From: Geothrix sp. 21YS21S-2
GTDB lineage: Bacteria; Acidobacteriota; Holophagae; Holophagales; Holophagaceae
Direction of reading: 5' to 3'
Assembly: GCF_030846775.1 (NCBI RefSeq)
Contig: NZ_CP132910.1
Coordinates: 1,894,001 to 1,958,000 of the forward strand
Length of the DNA: 64,000 bases
Positions 53,469 through 61,522 of the stretch are shown here, in pieces (the first letter of the stretch is position 1; each line of letters begins with the position of its first letter). The notes beneath the pieces were generated by a model that saw nothing but the letters and a program-made list of their open reading frames with translations, was not told where the DNA came from and ran no database searches. The position numbers and the translations under genes are program-made.

Positions 53469-56237
53469 TCATACCCTGGGGCGGCGCCCCAGGACGCCTT
53501 CCACGCCCCGGGCCAGCTCCAGGACCGAGGCCGGCTTCTGGATGAAGTGCACGCCCTCCTCCAGTACGCCGTGGGGATCCAGGATGTCGGCCGTGTAGCC
53601 GCTCATGAACAGCACCGGCAGGCCCGGCCTGCGGTTCCGGATCCACTCGGACAGCTCCCTGCCGTTCATCTCCGGCATCACGACGTCCGTCAGCAGGAGG
53701 TCGAGGTTCCCCTGGAAGGCGCCCTCGATCTCCAGCGCCCTGGCGGCGCCCTGGGCGGGGAGCACGACGTACCCCAGCTGCTCCAGGAGCATCCGGGTCG
53801 CCACCAGGACGGTGGCCTCGTCCTCCACCAGGAGGATCGTCTCGCCGTTGCCCGTGGGGATCGCCGGGGCGGAGTCCCCCCCGGCCACGTCCTCCGGGCC
53901 CAGGTGCCGGGGCAGGTAGATCCGGAACCGCGCGCCCTTCCCGGGCTGGCTCTCCACCAGGATGAAGCCGTCGTTCTGCTTGACGATCCCGAAGACGGTG
54001 GCGAGGCCCAGGCCGGTGCCCTTGCCCAGGGGCTTCGTGGTGAAGAAGGGCTCGAAGATGTGCTTGAGGACCTCGGGGTCGATCCCGCAACCCGAGTCGG
54101 CCACGGAGAGCGCCACGAATTCGCCCTCCACCGCCTCCGGGTGCTCCTGCAGGAAGTCCTTCCCGACGCGGACGTTCTCCAGGCCGATGGTGACCCTTCC
54201 CACCCCGAGGATGGCGTCCCGGGCGTTGACGGCCAGGTTGGCGAGGATCTGGTCGATCTGGGAGGGGTCCATGCGGATCGGCCAGAGGCCCTCCTTGCGC
54301 ATCCAGGCCAGGGTGATGTCCTCGCCGATGAGCCGGCCCAGCATCTTGAGCATGCCCTGGATGGTCTCGTTCAGGTCCAGCACCCGGGGCGTGATGACCT
54401 GCTTGCGGGCGAAGGCCAGCAGCTGGCGGGTGAGGTCCCCGCTGCGCCTGGCCGCCTTGATGATCTCCCCGAGGAAGGAGTGGAAGGGCTTGGAGCCGGG
54501 CATCATCATGGCCACTTCCGCCTGCCCGAGGATCACCCCCAGCATGTTGTTGAAGTCGTGCGCGACCCCGCCGGCGAGCCTGCCGATGGACTCCAGCTTC
54601 TGCGCCTGGGTCAGCTCGCCCTCCAGCCGCCGGTGCTGCTCCTCCGCGGCCCTCACGTCCGTCACGTCCCGGTCCAGGCCCCGGAAGCCCTTCGAGGTCC
54701 CGGCGTCGTCCAGGAGGGGGGTTCCGGACGTGAGCACGTGGCAGAGCGTCCCGTCCTTGCGCACCTGGGTCGCGGGCAGGTTCCGGTAGCCCCTGGCCTC
54801 GGAAAAGAGCCGGAGATACCGGGCCTCCATCCCTTGGCGCTCCCCGGCCGGGAAACCGTCCAGCACGGACCGTCCGGCCATCTCGGCCGGGCTCCAGCCC
54901 AGCACCTTGGCCACGCTCTCCGAGGCGTAGGTGTAGCGGCCCTCCCGGTCCATCTCCCAGAACCAGTCCGAGGAGGCGCTGGCGATGTCCTGGAAGCGCT
55001 TCTCGCTCTCCACCAGGGCCATCTCCATTCGCTTGCGCGAGGTGTTGTCCGTGTGCGCGATGACCACCCCGCCCCCCGAGTCGCCCAGCGGCGTGACGTA
55101 CATGGTGAACCAGCGCTTGTCGTCGGGGGTGTCGCAGGGGTATTCAAGGGAGAACCGGGGCAGCCGGCCTTCCAGGACCGCCAGGATGCCGTCGAGGGCC
55201 TCCCGGGCCCCCGGCGCGCCCTCCTGCGCCCCCTTGCGGCACGCGGCCAGGTAGCTGTCCCCCACGTCCCCTCCGGGCCCCGCGCCACCGGCCCTGCCGA
55301 ACGCCCTCCACGGGGCGTTGACCGCGAGGATCGCGCCCCGGGGGTCCAGCACCGCCAGCTGGGCGTTGACGGAATCCAGGATCGCGCGGTTGAAGTGCTC
55401 CATGGACCGGACGGTCTCCAGGGCCTCGACGCGCTCGGTGATGTCCTGGCAGAACACGAAGCAGCGCCCGCCCTCCATGGGCGAGTAGGAGGCGACGACC
55501 TCCACGGGCCAGACTTCGCCGGACCGGGCCCGGTGGCGGGTCTCGAACCGGACCTGCCCCTCGGCCAGGATCCGCCGGTAGGACTCGTCGGCCCCGTCCG
55601 TGGCCAGGTCGGGGACCCGCATGGCGAGGAGTTCCTCCCGGCCGTACCCGGAACGCTGGACGTAGGCCTGGTTCACCAGGATGATCCGCCAGTCCCCGTC
55701 GGTGACGAAGCACCCGGCGGGCGTGGTCTCCATGAGGCCGCGGTAGAGGGCGTCCAGGAGCTGGCGGGAGTTCTCGCTGACCCCCAGGGCGCGGTGGGCG
55801 GCCATGTCCTCCTCCAGGGCGGCCTGGAGCTCGGCGGTGGCGGTGGCCTCCCGGGCCCGGGACCGCAGGAGGGCGCCCGCGAGGACGCTCACCAGGCCCC
55901 CGCTGGCCAGCAGTATGGTGAGCTGGGCCAGGTCGAAGGGGCTGGCGACGGCCAGGGAGTGCGCGGGAGGGAGGAGGAAGTAGAGCAGGAGCAGGCCGGA
56001 GAGCCCCGTGGCCAGGAGACCCGGGCCCATGCCCCCCAGGAAGGCGCTGAAGATGATGGGCAGCATGAACAGGATCATCAGGGGGCGTTCCCCGAAGGCC
56101 TTTTGCAAGGTCAGCCGGAGGCCCAGGGTGGCCGACGTGGCGAGGGCCGCGAAGACGTAGGCCCGCCAGCCGCCCAGGTAGCCGCCGAGGCGGTCCCGGG
56201 GATCCTGCCACGACGCGCTGGGGCCCTGAAGGCTCAT
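53469..56237 (-). CDS. Hybrid sensor histidine kinase with MASE/DUF4118-like membrane domain, three PAS domains and C-terminal receiver
   Basis: 922 aa. The long open frame upstream is a GC artefact; the ATG at 56237 starts at the membrane domain. Four hydrophobic segments (about 24-128) resemble the DUF4118/KdpD-type sensor. PAS domains lie at about 160-275 ('MEGGRCFVFCQDITER'), 282-400 and 410-530. HisKA has the H box 'GGVAHDFNNML' (H560); the N box 'ILANLAVNARDAI', 'DSGCGIDPEV' and 'GTGLGLATVFGIV' are intact. A receiver domain (about 799-915) has D851 ('LLLTDVVMPEMNG'). It is complete and should autophosphorylate. Ligand unknown. Confidence 0.92.
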   Translation of the reverse strand: MSLQGPSASWQDPRDRLGGYLGGWRAYVFAALATSATLGLRLTLQKAFGERPLMILFMLPIIFSAFLGGMGPGLLATGLSGLLLLYFLLPPAHSLAVASPFDLAQLTILLASGGLVSVLAGALLRSRAREATATAELQAALEEDMAAHRALGVSENSRQLLDALYRGLMETTPAGCFVTDGDWRIILVNQAYVQRSGYGREELLAMRVPDLATDGADESYRRILAEGQVRFETRHRARSGEVWPVEVVASYSPMEGGRCFVFCQDITERVEALETVRSMEHFNRAILDSVNAQLAVLDPRGAILAVNAPWRAFGRAGGAGPGGDVGDSYLAACRKGAQEGAPGAREALDGILAVLEGRLPRFSLEYPCDTPDDKRWFTMYVTPLGDSGGGVVIAHTDNTSRKRMEMALVESEKRFQDIASASSDWFWEMDREGRYTYASESVAKVLGWSPAEMAGRSVLDGFPAGERQGMEARYLRLFSEARGYRNLPATQVRKDGTLCHVLTSGTPLLDDAGTSKGFRGLDRDVTDVRAAEEQHRRLEGELTQAQKLESIGRLAGGVAHDFNNMLGVILGQAEVAMMMPGSKPFHSFLGEIIKAARRSGDLTRQLLAFARKQVITPRVLDLNETIQGMLKMLGRLIGEDITLAWMRKEGLWPIRMDPSQIDQILANLAVNARDAILGVGRVTIGLENVRVGKDFLQEHPEAVEGEFVALSVADSGCGIDPEVLKHIFEPFFTTKPLGKGTGLGLATVFGIVKQNDGFILVESQPGKGARFRIYLPRHLGPEDVAGGDSAPAIPTGNGETILLVEDEATVLVATRMLLEQLGYVVLPAQGAARALEIEGAFQGNLDLLLTDVVMPEMNGRELSEWIRNRRPGLPVLFMSGYTADILDPHGVLEEGVHFIQKPASVLELARGVEGVLGRRPRV

Positions 56238-56340
56238 GTACGTTCCGGAAGACGAGAGCTGAACTATAGCATCGTTCCCGGGGGCGGCCCGGAACGACGC
56301 GCTCCCCGGATTTGCGTTAGGCTCGGGAAGGGAGTCAACC

Positions 56341-57945
56341 GTGAAACACCCCGTCCTAGCCTTCCTCCTGGCCGCCGCCGTGCTGCCCGCCGCCACCCCC
56401 CAGCAGGAGCTCCGCGCCGCCCTCGAGGCCCGGTTCCTGGGCGACCGCACCGGGGTCACCGTCGCCGCCGCCCTGGTGGGCGACGCCACGGCCGAGGCCA
56501 TCGTCTCCGCCGACGCCCTGCACCCCGCCAGGCTGGACGCGCACACCGCCTTCGAGATCGGCTCGGTGGCCAAGACCATGGCCTCCGCCCTGGTGGCGGA
56601 CCTCATCCTCAAGGGCGAGGCGTCGCTGGACGACCCCCTGTCCAAGTACCTGCCCAAGGAGGCCAAGGTCCCCGACTTCGAGGGCCGGCCCATCACCCTC
56701 GCCCACGTCCTCACCCACCGCTCCGGCCTGCCCTCCCTTCCGGGGCGCCTCCGGCCCGAGGACGACTCGAACCCCTTCGCCTCCCTCACGCCCGCGCAGC
56801 TCCTGGGTTCGCTCGAGGACGTCAGGCTCGACGCCGCCCCGGGCACCCGCTACCGCTATTCCAATTTCGCCATGATGCTGCTCTCCGGCGGACTGGCCCG
56901 GCGCGCCGGCCTGGACTACGAGGCCCTCCTCGCCAGGGACGTCTTCAAGCCCCTGGGCATGGAGGACGCCCACATCCGCCGCACCGGGCGGAACGAGGCC
57001 CAGGGCCACGCCTCCAACGGGCGCCCCGCGGGGGCCTGGGACTTCCCGGTGGAGATGGCGGGCGTGGGCGGCGTGCGCGCGTCCCTCGCCGACATGGTCC
57101 GCTACGTCGAGGCCGAGCTGGGCAGGCGCGAGTCCCCCATCACCGCGGCCATGAGGAGGACCCAGACGCCCCTCGAGGCCTCCATGCCCCCCGTGGCCAT
57201 GAACTGGATGATCGTGACCGTCGCGGGGCGGAAGATCCTCTACCACGAGGGCGCCACCGGCGGGTTCTCCAGCCTCGTGGCCCTCGATCCCGACCGGCGC
57301 CGGGGCGTGGTGCTCCTGGCGGACACCTCCCTCTCCAACCTCGGGGGCCTGGTGCCCATGGGCCTCTCCCTTCTGGACGGCAGTGTCCCGTCGCCCGGGT
57401 TTCCCCGCCGTCCGGTGCCCCCGGGCAGCGGCCTCCTGGAGGGCATGACCGGCCGGTACACGCTTCCCGGCGGGACGAAGATCGCGCTCTGGACGAAGGA
57501 CGGCGGCCTCGTCGCGCAGATCGAGGGGCAGCCCGCCCTGGACCTGGGCTTCGACAGCGCCGGCGACTTCTACGCCCTGACCCTGGACGCCGTGCTCCAC
57601 CCCGTGCGGGGCACGGGCGGATACAGCTTCTTCCTGCGCCAGGGCGGAGGCCAGGTCAAGGCGGAGCGGGTCCTGGCCGACCCCATGGACGAGGCCGCGC
57701 TCCAGCGCCTGGTCGGGAAGTACCGCGCCTCCGACGACTTCACCGTGAAGGTCACCCGCCGGGGCACCCTCCTCTACGTGCAGGGCACGCATCAGGCCGA
57801 GGTGCTGGTGGAGCCTGTGGACAAGGACATCTTCCAGGCCCCGGGCGCCGGCGCCGAATTCACCTTCACCCGGGACGGCGCGGGCAAGGTCGTGGCCCTC
57901 GTCATCAGGCAGAACGGGCTCACGGTGAAGGCGGAGCGGCGCTGA
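56341..57945 (+). CDS. Exported serine beta-lactamase-like hydrolase (class C/PBP4-like)
   Basis: 534 aa from a GTG with GGGAG in front; a signal peptide is present (KHPVLAFLLAAAVLPAA). Motif 1 is 'GSVAKT' (Ser-x-x-Lys), motif 2 'YSN' in 'GTRYRYSNFAMML' and the third box is 'YHEGATGGFSS', as in family S12/AmpC-like hydrolases and esterases. A C-terminal beta-domain (about 385-534) follows. It may act as a peptidase or esterase in the periplasm; resistance to beta-lactams should not be assumed. The 3' end overlaps the convergent sigma/anti-sigma gene by 26 bp. Confidence 0.9.
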   Translation: MKHPVLAFLLAAAVLPAATPQQELRAALEARFLGDRTGVTVAAALVGDATAEAIVSADALHPARLDAHTAFEIGSVAKTMASALVADLILKGEASLDDPLSKYLPKEAKVPDFEGRPITLAHVLTHRSGLPSLPGRLRPEDDSNPFASLTPAQLLGSLEDVRLDAAPGTRYRYSNFAMMLLSGGLARRAGLDYEALLARDVFKPLGMEDAHIRRTGRNEAQGHASNGRPAGAWDFPVEMAGVGGVRASLADMVRYVEAELGRRESPITAAMRRTQTPLEASMPPVAMNWMIVTVAGRKILYHEGATGGFSSLVALDPDRRRGVVLLADTSLSNLGGLVPMGLSLLDGSVPSPGFPRRPVPPGSGLLEGMTGRYTLPGGTKIALWTKDGGLVAQIEGQPALDLGFDSAGDFYALTLDAVLHPVRGTGGYSFFLRQGGGQVKAERVLADPMDEAALQRLVGKYRASDDFTVKVTRRGTLLYVQGTHQAEVLVEPVDKDIFQAPGAGAEFTFTRDGAGKVVALVIRQNGLTVKAERR

Positions 57946-58921
57946 CCGCCACCGGCCCCGTGGGCACCAGCGGCCTCCCCGCCTCGGCCGTGATGGACAG
58001 CTCGGCGGGCCAGGGCGCGGCCAGCCAGCTCCCTTCGAGGATGGCGATCGCCTTGCCCTCCCGGTCGGGATCCGGCAGCACCACGGGGCGGGGGCCGAAC
58101 CACAGGACATAGTGCTTTCCGGCGGGGGGCGCCGGGAAGCGGGTGAGGGTGAGCACGGCGGTCTCCCGGCCCGGGACGCCGCGGAAGGCCGCGTGCTGTG
58201 CCGTCTCCGGCTGGGAGGCCAGGCCGGGGGGAATCAGCTTGAGGATCCGGAGGTGGCTGTTGGCCAGCACGTCCAGGGCCCGGGCGTCCCGTGCGCGCTG
58301 GCGCTGGCCGACGATGACCGCCGGCACGCCCAGGACCACCAGCAGTGCGGCCACCAGCGCGCCCAGGCGCAGATAGAGGCCCCTCAGCCCGGACCGGATC
58401 CGGGTCTTGGCGGTGCCCAGGGGCACGTGGAGCGCGTCGGCCACCATCCCGTGGGACAGCTCGGAGAAGTAGGCCAGGCGCAGCGCCCGGGCCTGGGCCT
58501 CGGGCAGGGCCGCCAGGGCCTGGGCGATGGCGCGGCGCTGGTAGTCCCGCCACAGGGCCTCGTCGGGAAGGGGATCCTGGGCGGCCAGCTCCAGGTCGTC
58601 CACCGTCCCCTCGGACCCGGGCCGCCTGGACCGCGACCGCAGCTCGTCCAGGATGCGGTTGTGCGCGATGCCCAGCAGCCAGGTGCGCACGGTCCCGCGC
58701 CCGGGATCGTAGCTTGCCCCCCTGCGCCACACCGCCACGAAGACGTCCTGGGTGATCTCCTCGGCGGCGGGGCGGTCCAGGGACTTGCAGGCCAGGTGGA
58801 ACACCAGGGGGGCGTACCTCCGGTGCAGTTCCTGGAGGGCCTCCTCGTCCCCCGCGGCGATTCCCGCGGCCAGGGCGGCTTCCTCCTCCTGGGGCGTCCT
58901 GGGGACGGGCGCGATGGCCAT
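57920..58921 (-). CDS. ECF sigma factor fused to a membrane helix and RskA-like anti-sigma domain
   Basis: 333 aa starting at the ATG before 'AIAPVPRTP'. Residues about 28-98 are sigma region 2 ('LHRRYAPLVFHLACKSLD', 'QDVFVAVWRRGASYDPGRGTVRTWLLGIAHNRILDELR') and 128-182 sigma region 4 ('ALAALPEAQARALRLAYFSELSHGMVADALHVPLGTAKTRI'). A hydrophobic helix (about 183-205) follows directly, and 215-330 match the C-terminal domain of anti-sigma-K factors ('AVLTLTRFPAPPAGKHYVLWFG' and the hallmark 'PTGPVAVSA'). Thus a sigma factor is tethered to the membrane with its sensor domain outside. It is 30 bp downstream of the Rieske gene. Confidence 0.85.
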   Translation of the reverse strand: MAIAPVPRTPQEEEAALAAGIAAGDEEALQELHRRYAPLVFHLACKSLDRPAAEEITQDVFVAVWRRGASYDPGRGTVRTWLLGIAHNRILDELRSRSRRPGSEGTVDDLELAAQDPLPDEALWRDYQRRAIAQALAALPEAQARALRLAYFSELSHGMVADALHVPLGTAKTRIRSGLRGLYLRLGALVAALLVVLGVPAVIVGQRQRARDARALDVLANSHLRILKLIPPGLASQPETAQHAAFRGVPGRETAVLTLTRFPAPPAGKHYVLWFGPRPVVLPDPDREGKAIAILEGSWLAAPWPAELSITAEAGRPLVPTGPVAVSAAPPSP

Positions 58922-58950
58922 GGCGCAGGCTCCGATCCGGAAAGGATAGC

Positions 58951-59364
58951 TCAGATGCGCACGGTTGGATCCACCGAGACGGAGACGTCCACCTCCAGGA
59001 GCCCTCCGGCCTCCCGCACAAGCAGGTGGCGCAGCGGAAGCCGGGCGGGTCCCTCCGTGACCCGGCCCTGCGGGTCGTATTCGCTGTCGTGGCAGGGGCA
59101 GTGGAAGCCCTCGGCGCCCGCGGCGTTCACGTTGCAGCCCCGGTGGGTGCACACCGAGGTGAGGGCGTAGATCCCCGCGGCGTCGGCCACGAGGAAGAAC
59201 CGTCCCAGCTTGCGGTAGTCCCGCACCGATCCGGGCTTCATGCCCGCGCGGGTCTCCTGCGTCCGCTTGAGGGGAGCCTCCCCGTCGGGCGCGGGCTGCG
59301 CCCCCAGGACCGCGCCGCAGGCCAGGAGGCAGCAGCCCGCGCAGAATTCCCGCCGCGTGCTCAC
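58951..59364 (-). CDS. Exported Rieske [2Fe-2S] protein
   Basis: 137 aa from a GTG overlapping the stop of the metallophosphoesterase gene. The N-terminus 'TRREFCAGCCLLACGAVLGA' looks like a Tat signal with a possible lipid-attachment Cys. The cluster ligands are in 'CTHRGC' and 'CPCHDSEYD', the standard CxH-CxxH pair. It carries one electron at fairly high potential. No cytochrome b gene is nearby, so it is not a bc1 subunit by context; pairing with the metallophosphoesterase is unusual. Confidence 0.9.
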   Translation of the reverse strand: MSTRREFCAGCCLLACGAVLGAQPAPDGEAPLKRTQETRAGMKPGSVRDYRKLGRFFLVADAAGIYALTSVCTHRGCNVNAAGAEGFHCPCHDSEYDPQGRVTEGPARLPLRHLLVREAGGLLEVDVSVSVDPTVRI

Positions 59365-60281
59365 GCGGGCACCTTGGCGGCCTGAAGGAATTTCGCCAGC
59401 GCCTGCTCCGAGATCTCCTGGCGCAGGGCCGTGCCCGCCACCACGTCGCGCACCTGGCGGAACCCGAGGCCCTTGTAGGGCTGTGCGGGATCCCAGGGCA
59501 CGGCGGCGCGCTTGGGCTGGGAGCCCGGGGCCGGGAGCGGGAAGATCAGGGAGGTGGCCGCGTGGTGCGCGATCCGCCCCGTGAGGCGGTGGTGCTCCTG
59601 GTGGATGTGGCCGTAGAAGACGGTGACGTTCCGGTGGTCCTTGAGCAGGGCCAGGGCGTCCTCCCCGTCGAGGGTGGCCCAGTCCCAGTCCGGGAAGAGG
59701 TCGAAGAGCGGCCGGTGCGCGAAGATCACCAGGGGCGCGTCCCTGGGGACCTTGGCCACTTCCGAGGCGAGCCATGCGAGCTGCGGCCTGCCCAGGATGG
59801 ACCCCTCCTGGGAGACGTTGTCCAGGGCGATGAAATGGACGCCCTTGTGGCTGAAGGCGTAGTGGGAGGGTCCGAAGGCCTCCCGGTAGGCCTCGCCCCG
59901 GTCCTCGCCGGCGTCATGCTCCCCGGGCAGGTAGAAGATCTTGGGCGCCTTGAGCCGCGCGGCCTGGGCCTTGAATTCCGCCATGCGCTTCCGGCGGGCG
60001 TCGCCGTCGGGCGTGTCGTGGGTGAGGTCGCCCGTGAAGATGATGAAGTCCGGCTGGGGGCTCAGGGAGTTCACCGCCTCGATGGCCTTGGGGAAGGTGC
60101 CCGCGGCGTCCGGGTTGGCCTTCGGTCCCTCGAAGCCCCAGTGGATGTCCGAGAGCTGGACGAAGCAGAAGTCGTCCCCTTTCGCACCTCCGCCGCCGAA
60201 CCCGGGCAGCCCCGTCGCGAACACCAGCCCGCCGACGCCCATCATCTTGAGGAACTGGTTCCTGCTCATGCCGCTGTCCAT
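59361..60281 (-). CDS. Calcineurin-like metallophosphoesterase, Tat-type export
   Basis: 306 aa. N-terminal 'MSRNQFLKMMGVGGLVFATGL' has the shape of a Tat signal (SRNQFLK instead of SRRxFLK, so the second Arg is missing). Metal-binding motifs are 'QLSDIHWG', 'FTGDLTHD', 'LPGEHD' (GNHD with Glu in place of Asn), 'IFAHRPL' and 'FYGHIHQEHH'. It should hydrolyse phosphomono- or diesters in the periplasm. Translationally coupled to the Rieske gene and 46 bp after the MarR-type regulator gene. Confidence 0.88.
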   Translation of the reverse strand: MDSGMSRNQFLKMMGVGGLVFATGLPGFGGGGAKGDDFCFVQLSDIHWGFEGPKANPDAAGTFPKAIEAVNSLSPQPDFIIFTGDLTHDTPDGDARRKRMAEFKAQAARLKAPKIFYLPGEHDAGEDRGEAYREAFGPSHYAFSHKGVHFIALDNVSQEGSILGRPQLAWLASEVAKVPRDAPLVIFAHRPLFDLFPDWDWATLDGEDALALLKDHRNVTVFYGHIHQEHHRLTGRIAHHAATSLIFPLPAPGSQPKRAAVPWDPAQPYKGLGFRQVRDVVAGTALRQEISEQALAKFLQAAKVPA

Positions 60282-60326
60282 GTCCGCCTCCTCACTGATG
60301 AATACGACGGACCGGGGCGAACGGAT

Positions 60327-60809
60327 TCAGGCTTCCCTGAACTTCTTCTGGATCCCCGCCCGGAATTCCTCCAGAAGCCCGGACAGCATGGCGCGGCTCT
60401 CGGCCGGAAGCAGCGCCTCCACCTCCCGGCACAAGGCGTCGTGGACCGGAGCCAGCTGCGCCGCCAACCTGTCCCCCTCGACCGTGAGGCTCACGAGGCA
60501 GCCCCGCCGGTCCGCGGGATCCTCCCGGCGCGTGACCAGGCCGGCCCGGACCATGCGGTCCACGAGCCGCGGCACGTCGGCGCGGCAGGTGAGGATGCGC
60601 CGGCGGATCTCCCGGATCAGGGACCCCTCCGCGGGACCCCCCTTCACGATCCTCAGGACATTGAACTGCTGGTCCGTGATCCCCGCGGGCTTGAAGAGGC
60701 GCTCGTCGGAGAGCCGGGAGACGAATTCCCGGGTGAGGAGGATGGAGAGAAGGAGCTCCTGGCCTGGGTGCATATCTTTTGTAATCAACAATTCGTCTCG
60801 GATCGGCAT
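60327..60809 (-). CDS. MarR-family transcriptional regulator
   Basis: 160-aa winged-helix regulator. The recognition region is 'ILTCRADVPRLVDRMVRAGLVTRREDPADRRGCLVSLT', with the MarR wing signature DxRR. Three Cys (in 'ILTC', 'RRGC' and 'DALC') may allow redox control. The ATG follows AAGGACCCCGCC. Two dyads of the type TGTT-N2-AACA lie between this gene and yceI, so it probably represses both itself and yceI. Downstream on the same strand are the metallophosphoesterase, Rieske and sigma fusion genes. Confidence 0.9.
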   Translation of the reverse strand: MPIRDELLITKDMHPGQELLLSILLTREFVSRLSDERLFKPAGITDQQFNVLRIVKGGPAEGSLIREIRRRILTCRADVPRLVDRMVRAGLVTRREDPADRRGCLVSLTVEGDRLAAQLAPVHDALCREVEALLPAESRAMLSGLLEEFRAGIQKKFREA

Positions 60810-60852
60810 GGCGGCGGGGTCCTTGTGGAGGGTTCGGGATCTTTTTCAAGAA

Positions 60853-60868
60853 AGATGTTGCAACATCT
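60853..60868. promoter_or_regulatory. Perfect 16-bp operator-like palindrome near the marR start
   Basis: AGATGTTGCAACATCT is a perfect inverted repeat 44 bp upstream of the marR ATG, in the marR/yceI divergent interval. It contains TGTT-GC-AACA. Length and position are typical of a MarR-family operator. Confidence 0.65.
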
Positions 60869-60893
60869 AAAAAAGAGCCTACCATGGCTATAT

Positions 60894-60907
60894 GGTGTTT
60901 GAACACC
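60894..60907. promoter_or_regulatory. Second dyad, nearer yceI
   Basis: GGTGTTTGAACACC has six-base arms (GGTGTT/AACACC) around TG and contains TGTT-TG-AACA. It ends 15 bp before the yceI ATG and would block initiation if bound. Confidence 0.6.
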
Positions 60908-60922
60908 TAATCGGAGACCCCC

Positions 60923-61522
60923 ATGCGCAACCCCGCTTCCCGCTTCGTTCTTCCCGCCATCGCCCTGCTGCTCTCCGTCCCCTCGGTTGGCCTGCTGGCC
61001 GCGACCCCTTCCACCCTCGACACCTACAAGATCGACTCCGTCCACTCCAGCGTCGGCTTCCGGGTGCGCCACCTCCTCTCCAAGGTCCAGGGCCGCTTCG
61101 GCAAGGCCGAGGGCACCGTGGTGGTCGACACCAAGGACATCTCGAAGTCCAGCGTGGACGTGACCATCGACGTGGCCAGCGTCTCCACCAACGAGGACAA
61201 GCGCGACGCCCACCTCAAGGGCCCCGACTTCTTCGACGCCGCCAGGTTCCCCACCATCACCTTCAAGAGCACCGCGGTCAAGGAAGTGGCCAAGGGCAAG
61301 CTGGAGGTCACCGGCACCTTCACCATGAAGGGCGTCTCCAAGACCATCGTGCTCCCCATCAACAACCTGGGCACGGCCGTGGATCCCTGGAAGAACGTGG
61401 TCGCCGCCTTCGAGGGCGCGGTCAAGGTCAACCGCATGGACTACGGCGTCTCCTACGGCGCGGGCCTGGTGGGCGACGACGTCGACATCGAGCTGAACAT
61501 CGAAGCCAAGAAGGCGAACTGA
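60923..61522 (+). CDS. yceI: YceI-family periplasmic lipid-binding protein
   Basis: 199 aa with a signal peptide (about residues 1-27, ending 'GLLAA'). The mature part is a YceI lipocalin-like barrel: 'YKIDSVHSSVGFRVRHLLSKVQGRFGKAEGTV' at the start, 'SVDVTIDVASVSTNEDKRDAHLKGPDFFDAARFPTITFKST' in the middle and 'VTGTFTMKGVSKTIVLPI' later. Family members bind isoprenoid quinones or other lipids and are induced by base or oxidative stress. Two operator-like dyads lie immediately upstream, and the MarR-type gene is divergent. Confidence 0.93.
   Translation: MRNPASRFVLPAIALLLSVPSVGLLAATPSTLDTYKIDSVHSSVGFRVRHLLSKVQGRFGKAEGTVVVDTKDISKSSVDVTIDVASVSTNEDKRDAHLKGPDFFDAARFPTITFKSTAVKEVAKGKLEVTGTFTMKGVSKTIVLPINNLGTAVDPWKNVVAAFEGAVKVNRMDYGVSYGAGLVGDDVDIELNIEAKKAN

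Noticed and set aside
56341-57945. True beta-lactamase (antibiotic resistance) call
   Set aside because: SxxK and YxN are present, but many S12-type esterases and peptidases share them, and the long C-terminal domain is not found in AmpC. A resistance role cannot be supported.
53394-58112. 1572-codon open frame on the plus strand
   Set aside because: It runs antisense to the protease, hybrid kinase and part of the sigma gene. The sequence is His/Gly/Asp/Leu-biased and has no recognisable domain; it results from very high GC at third positions.
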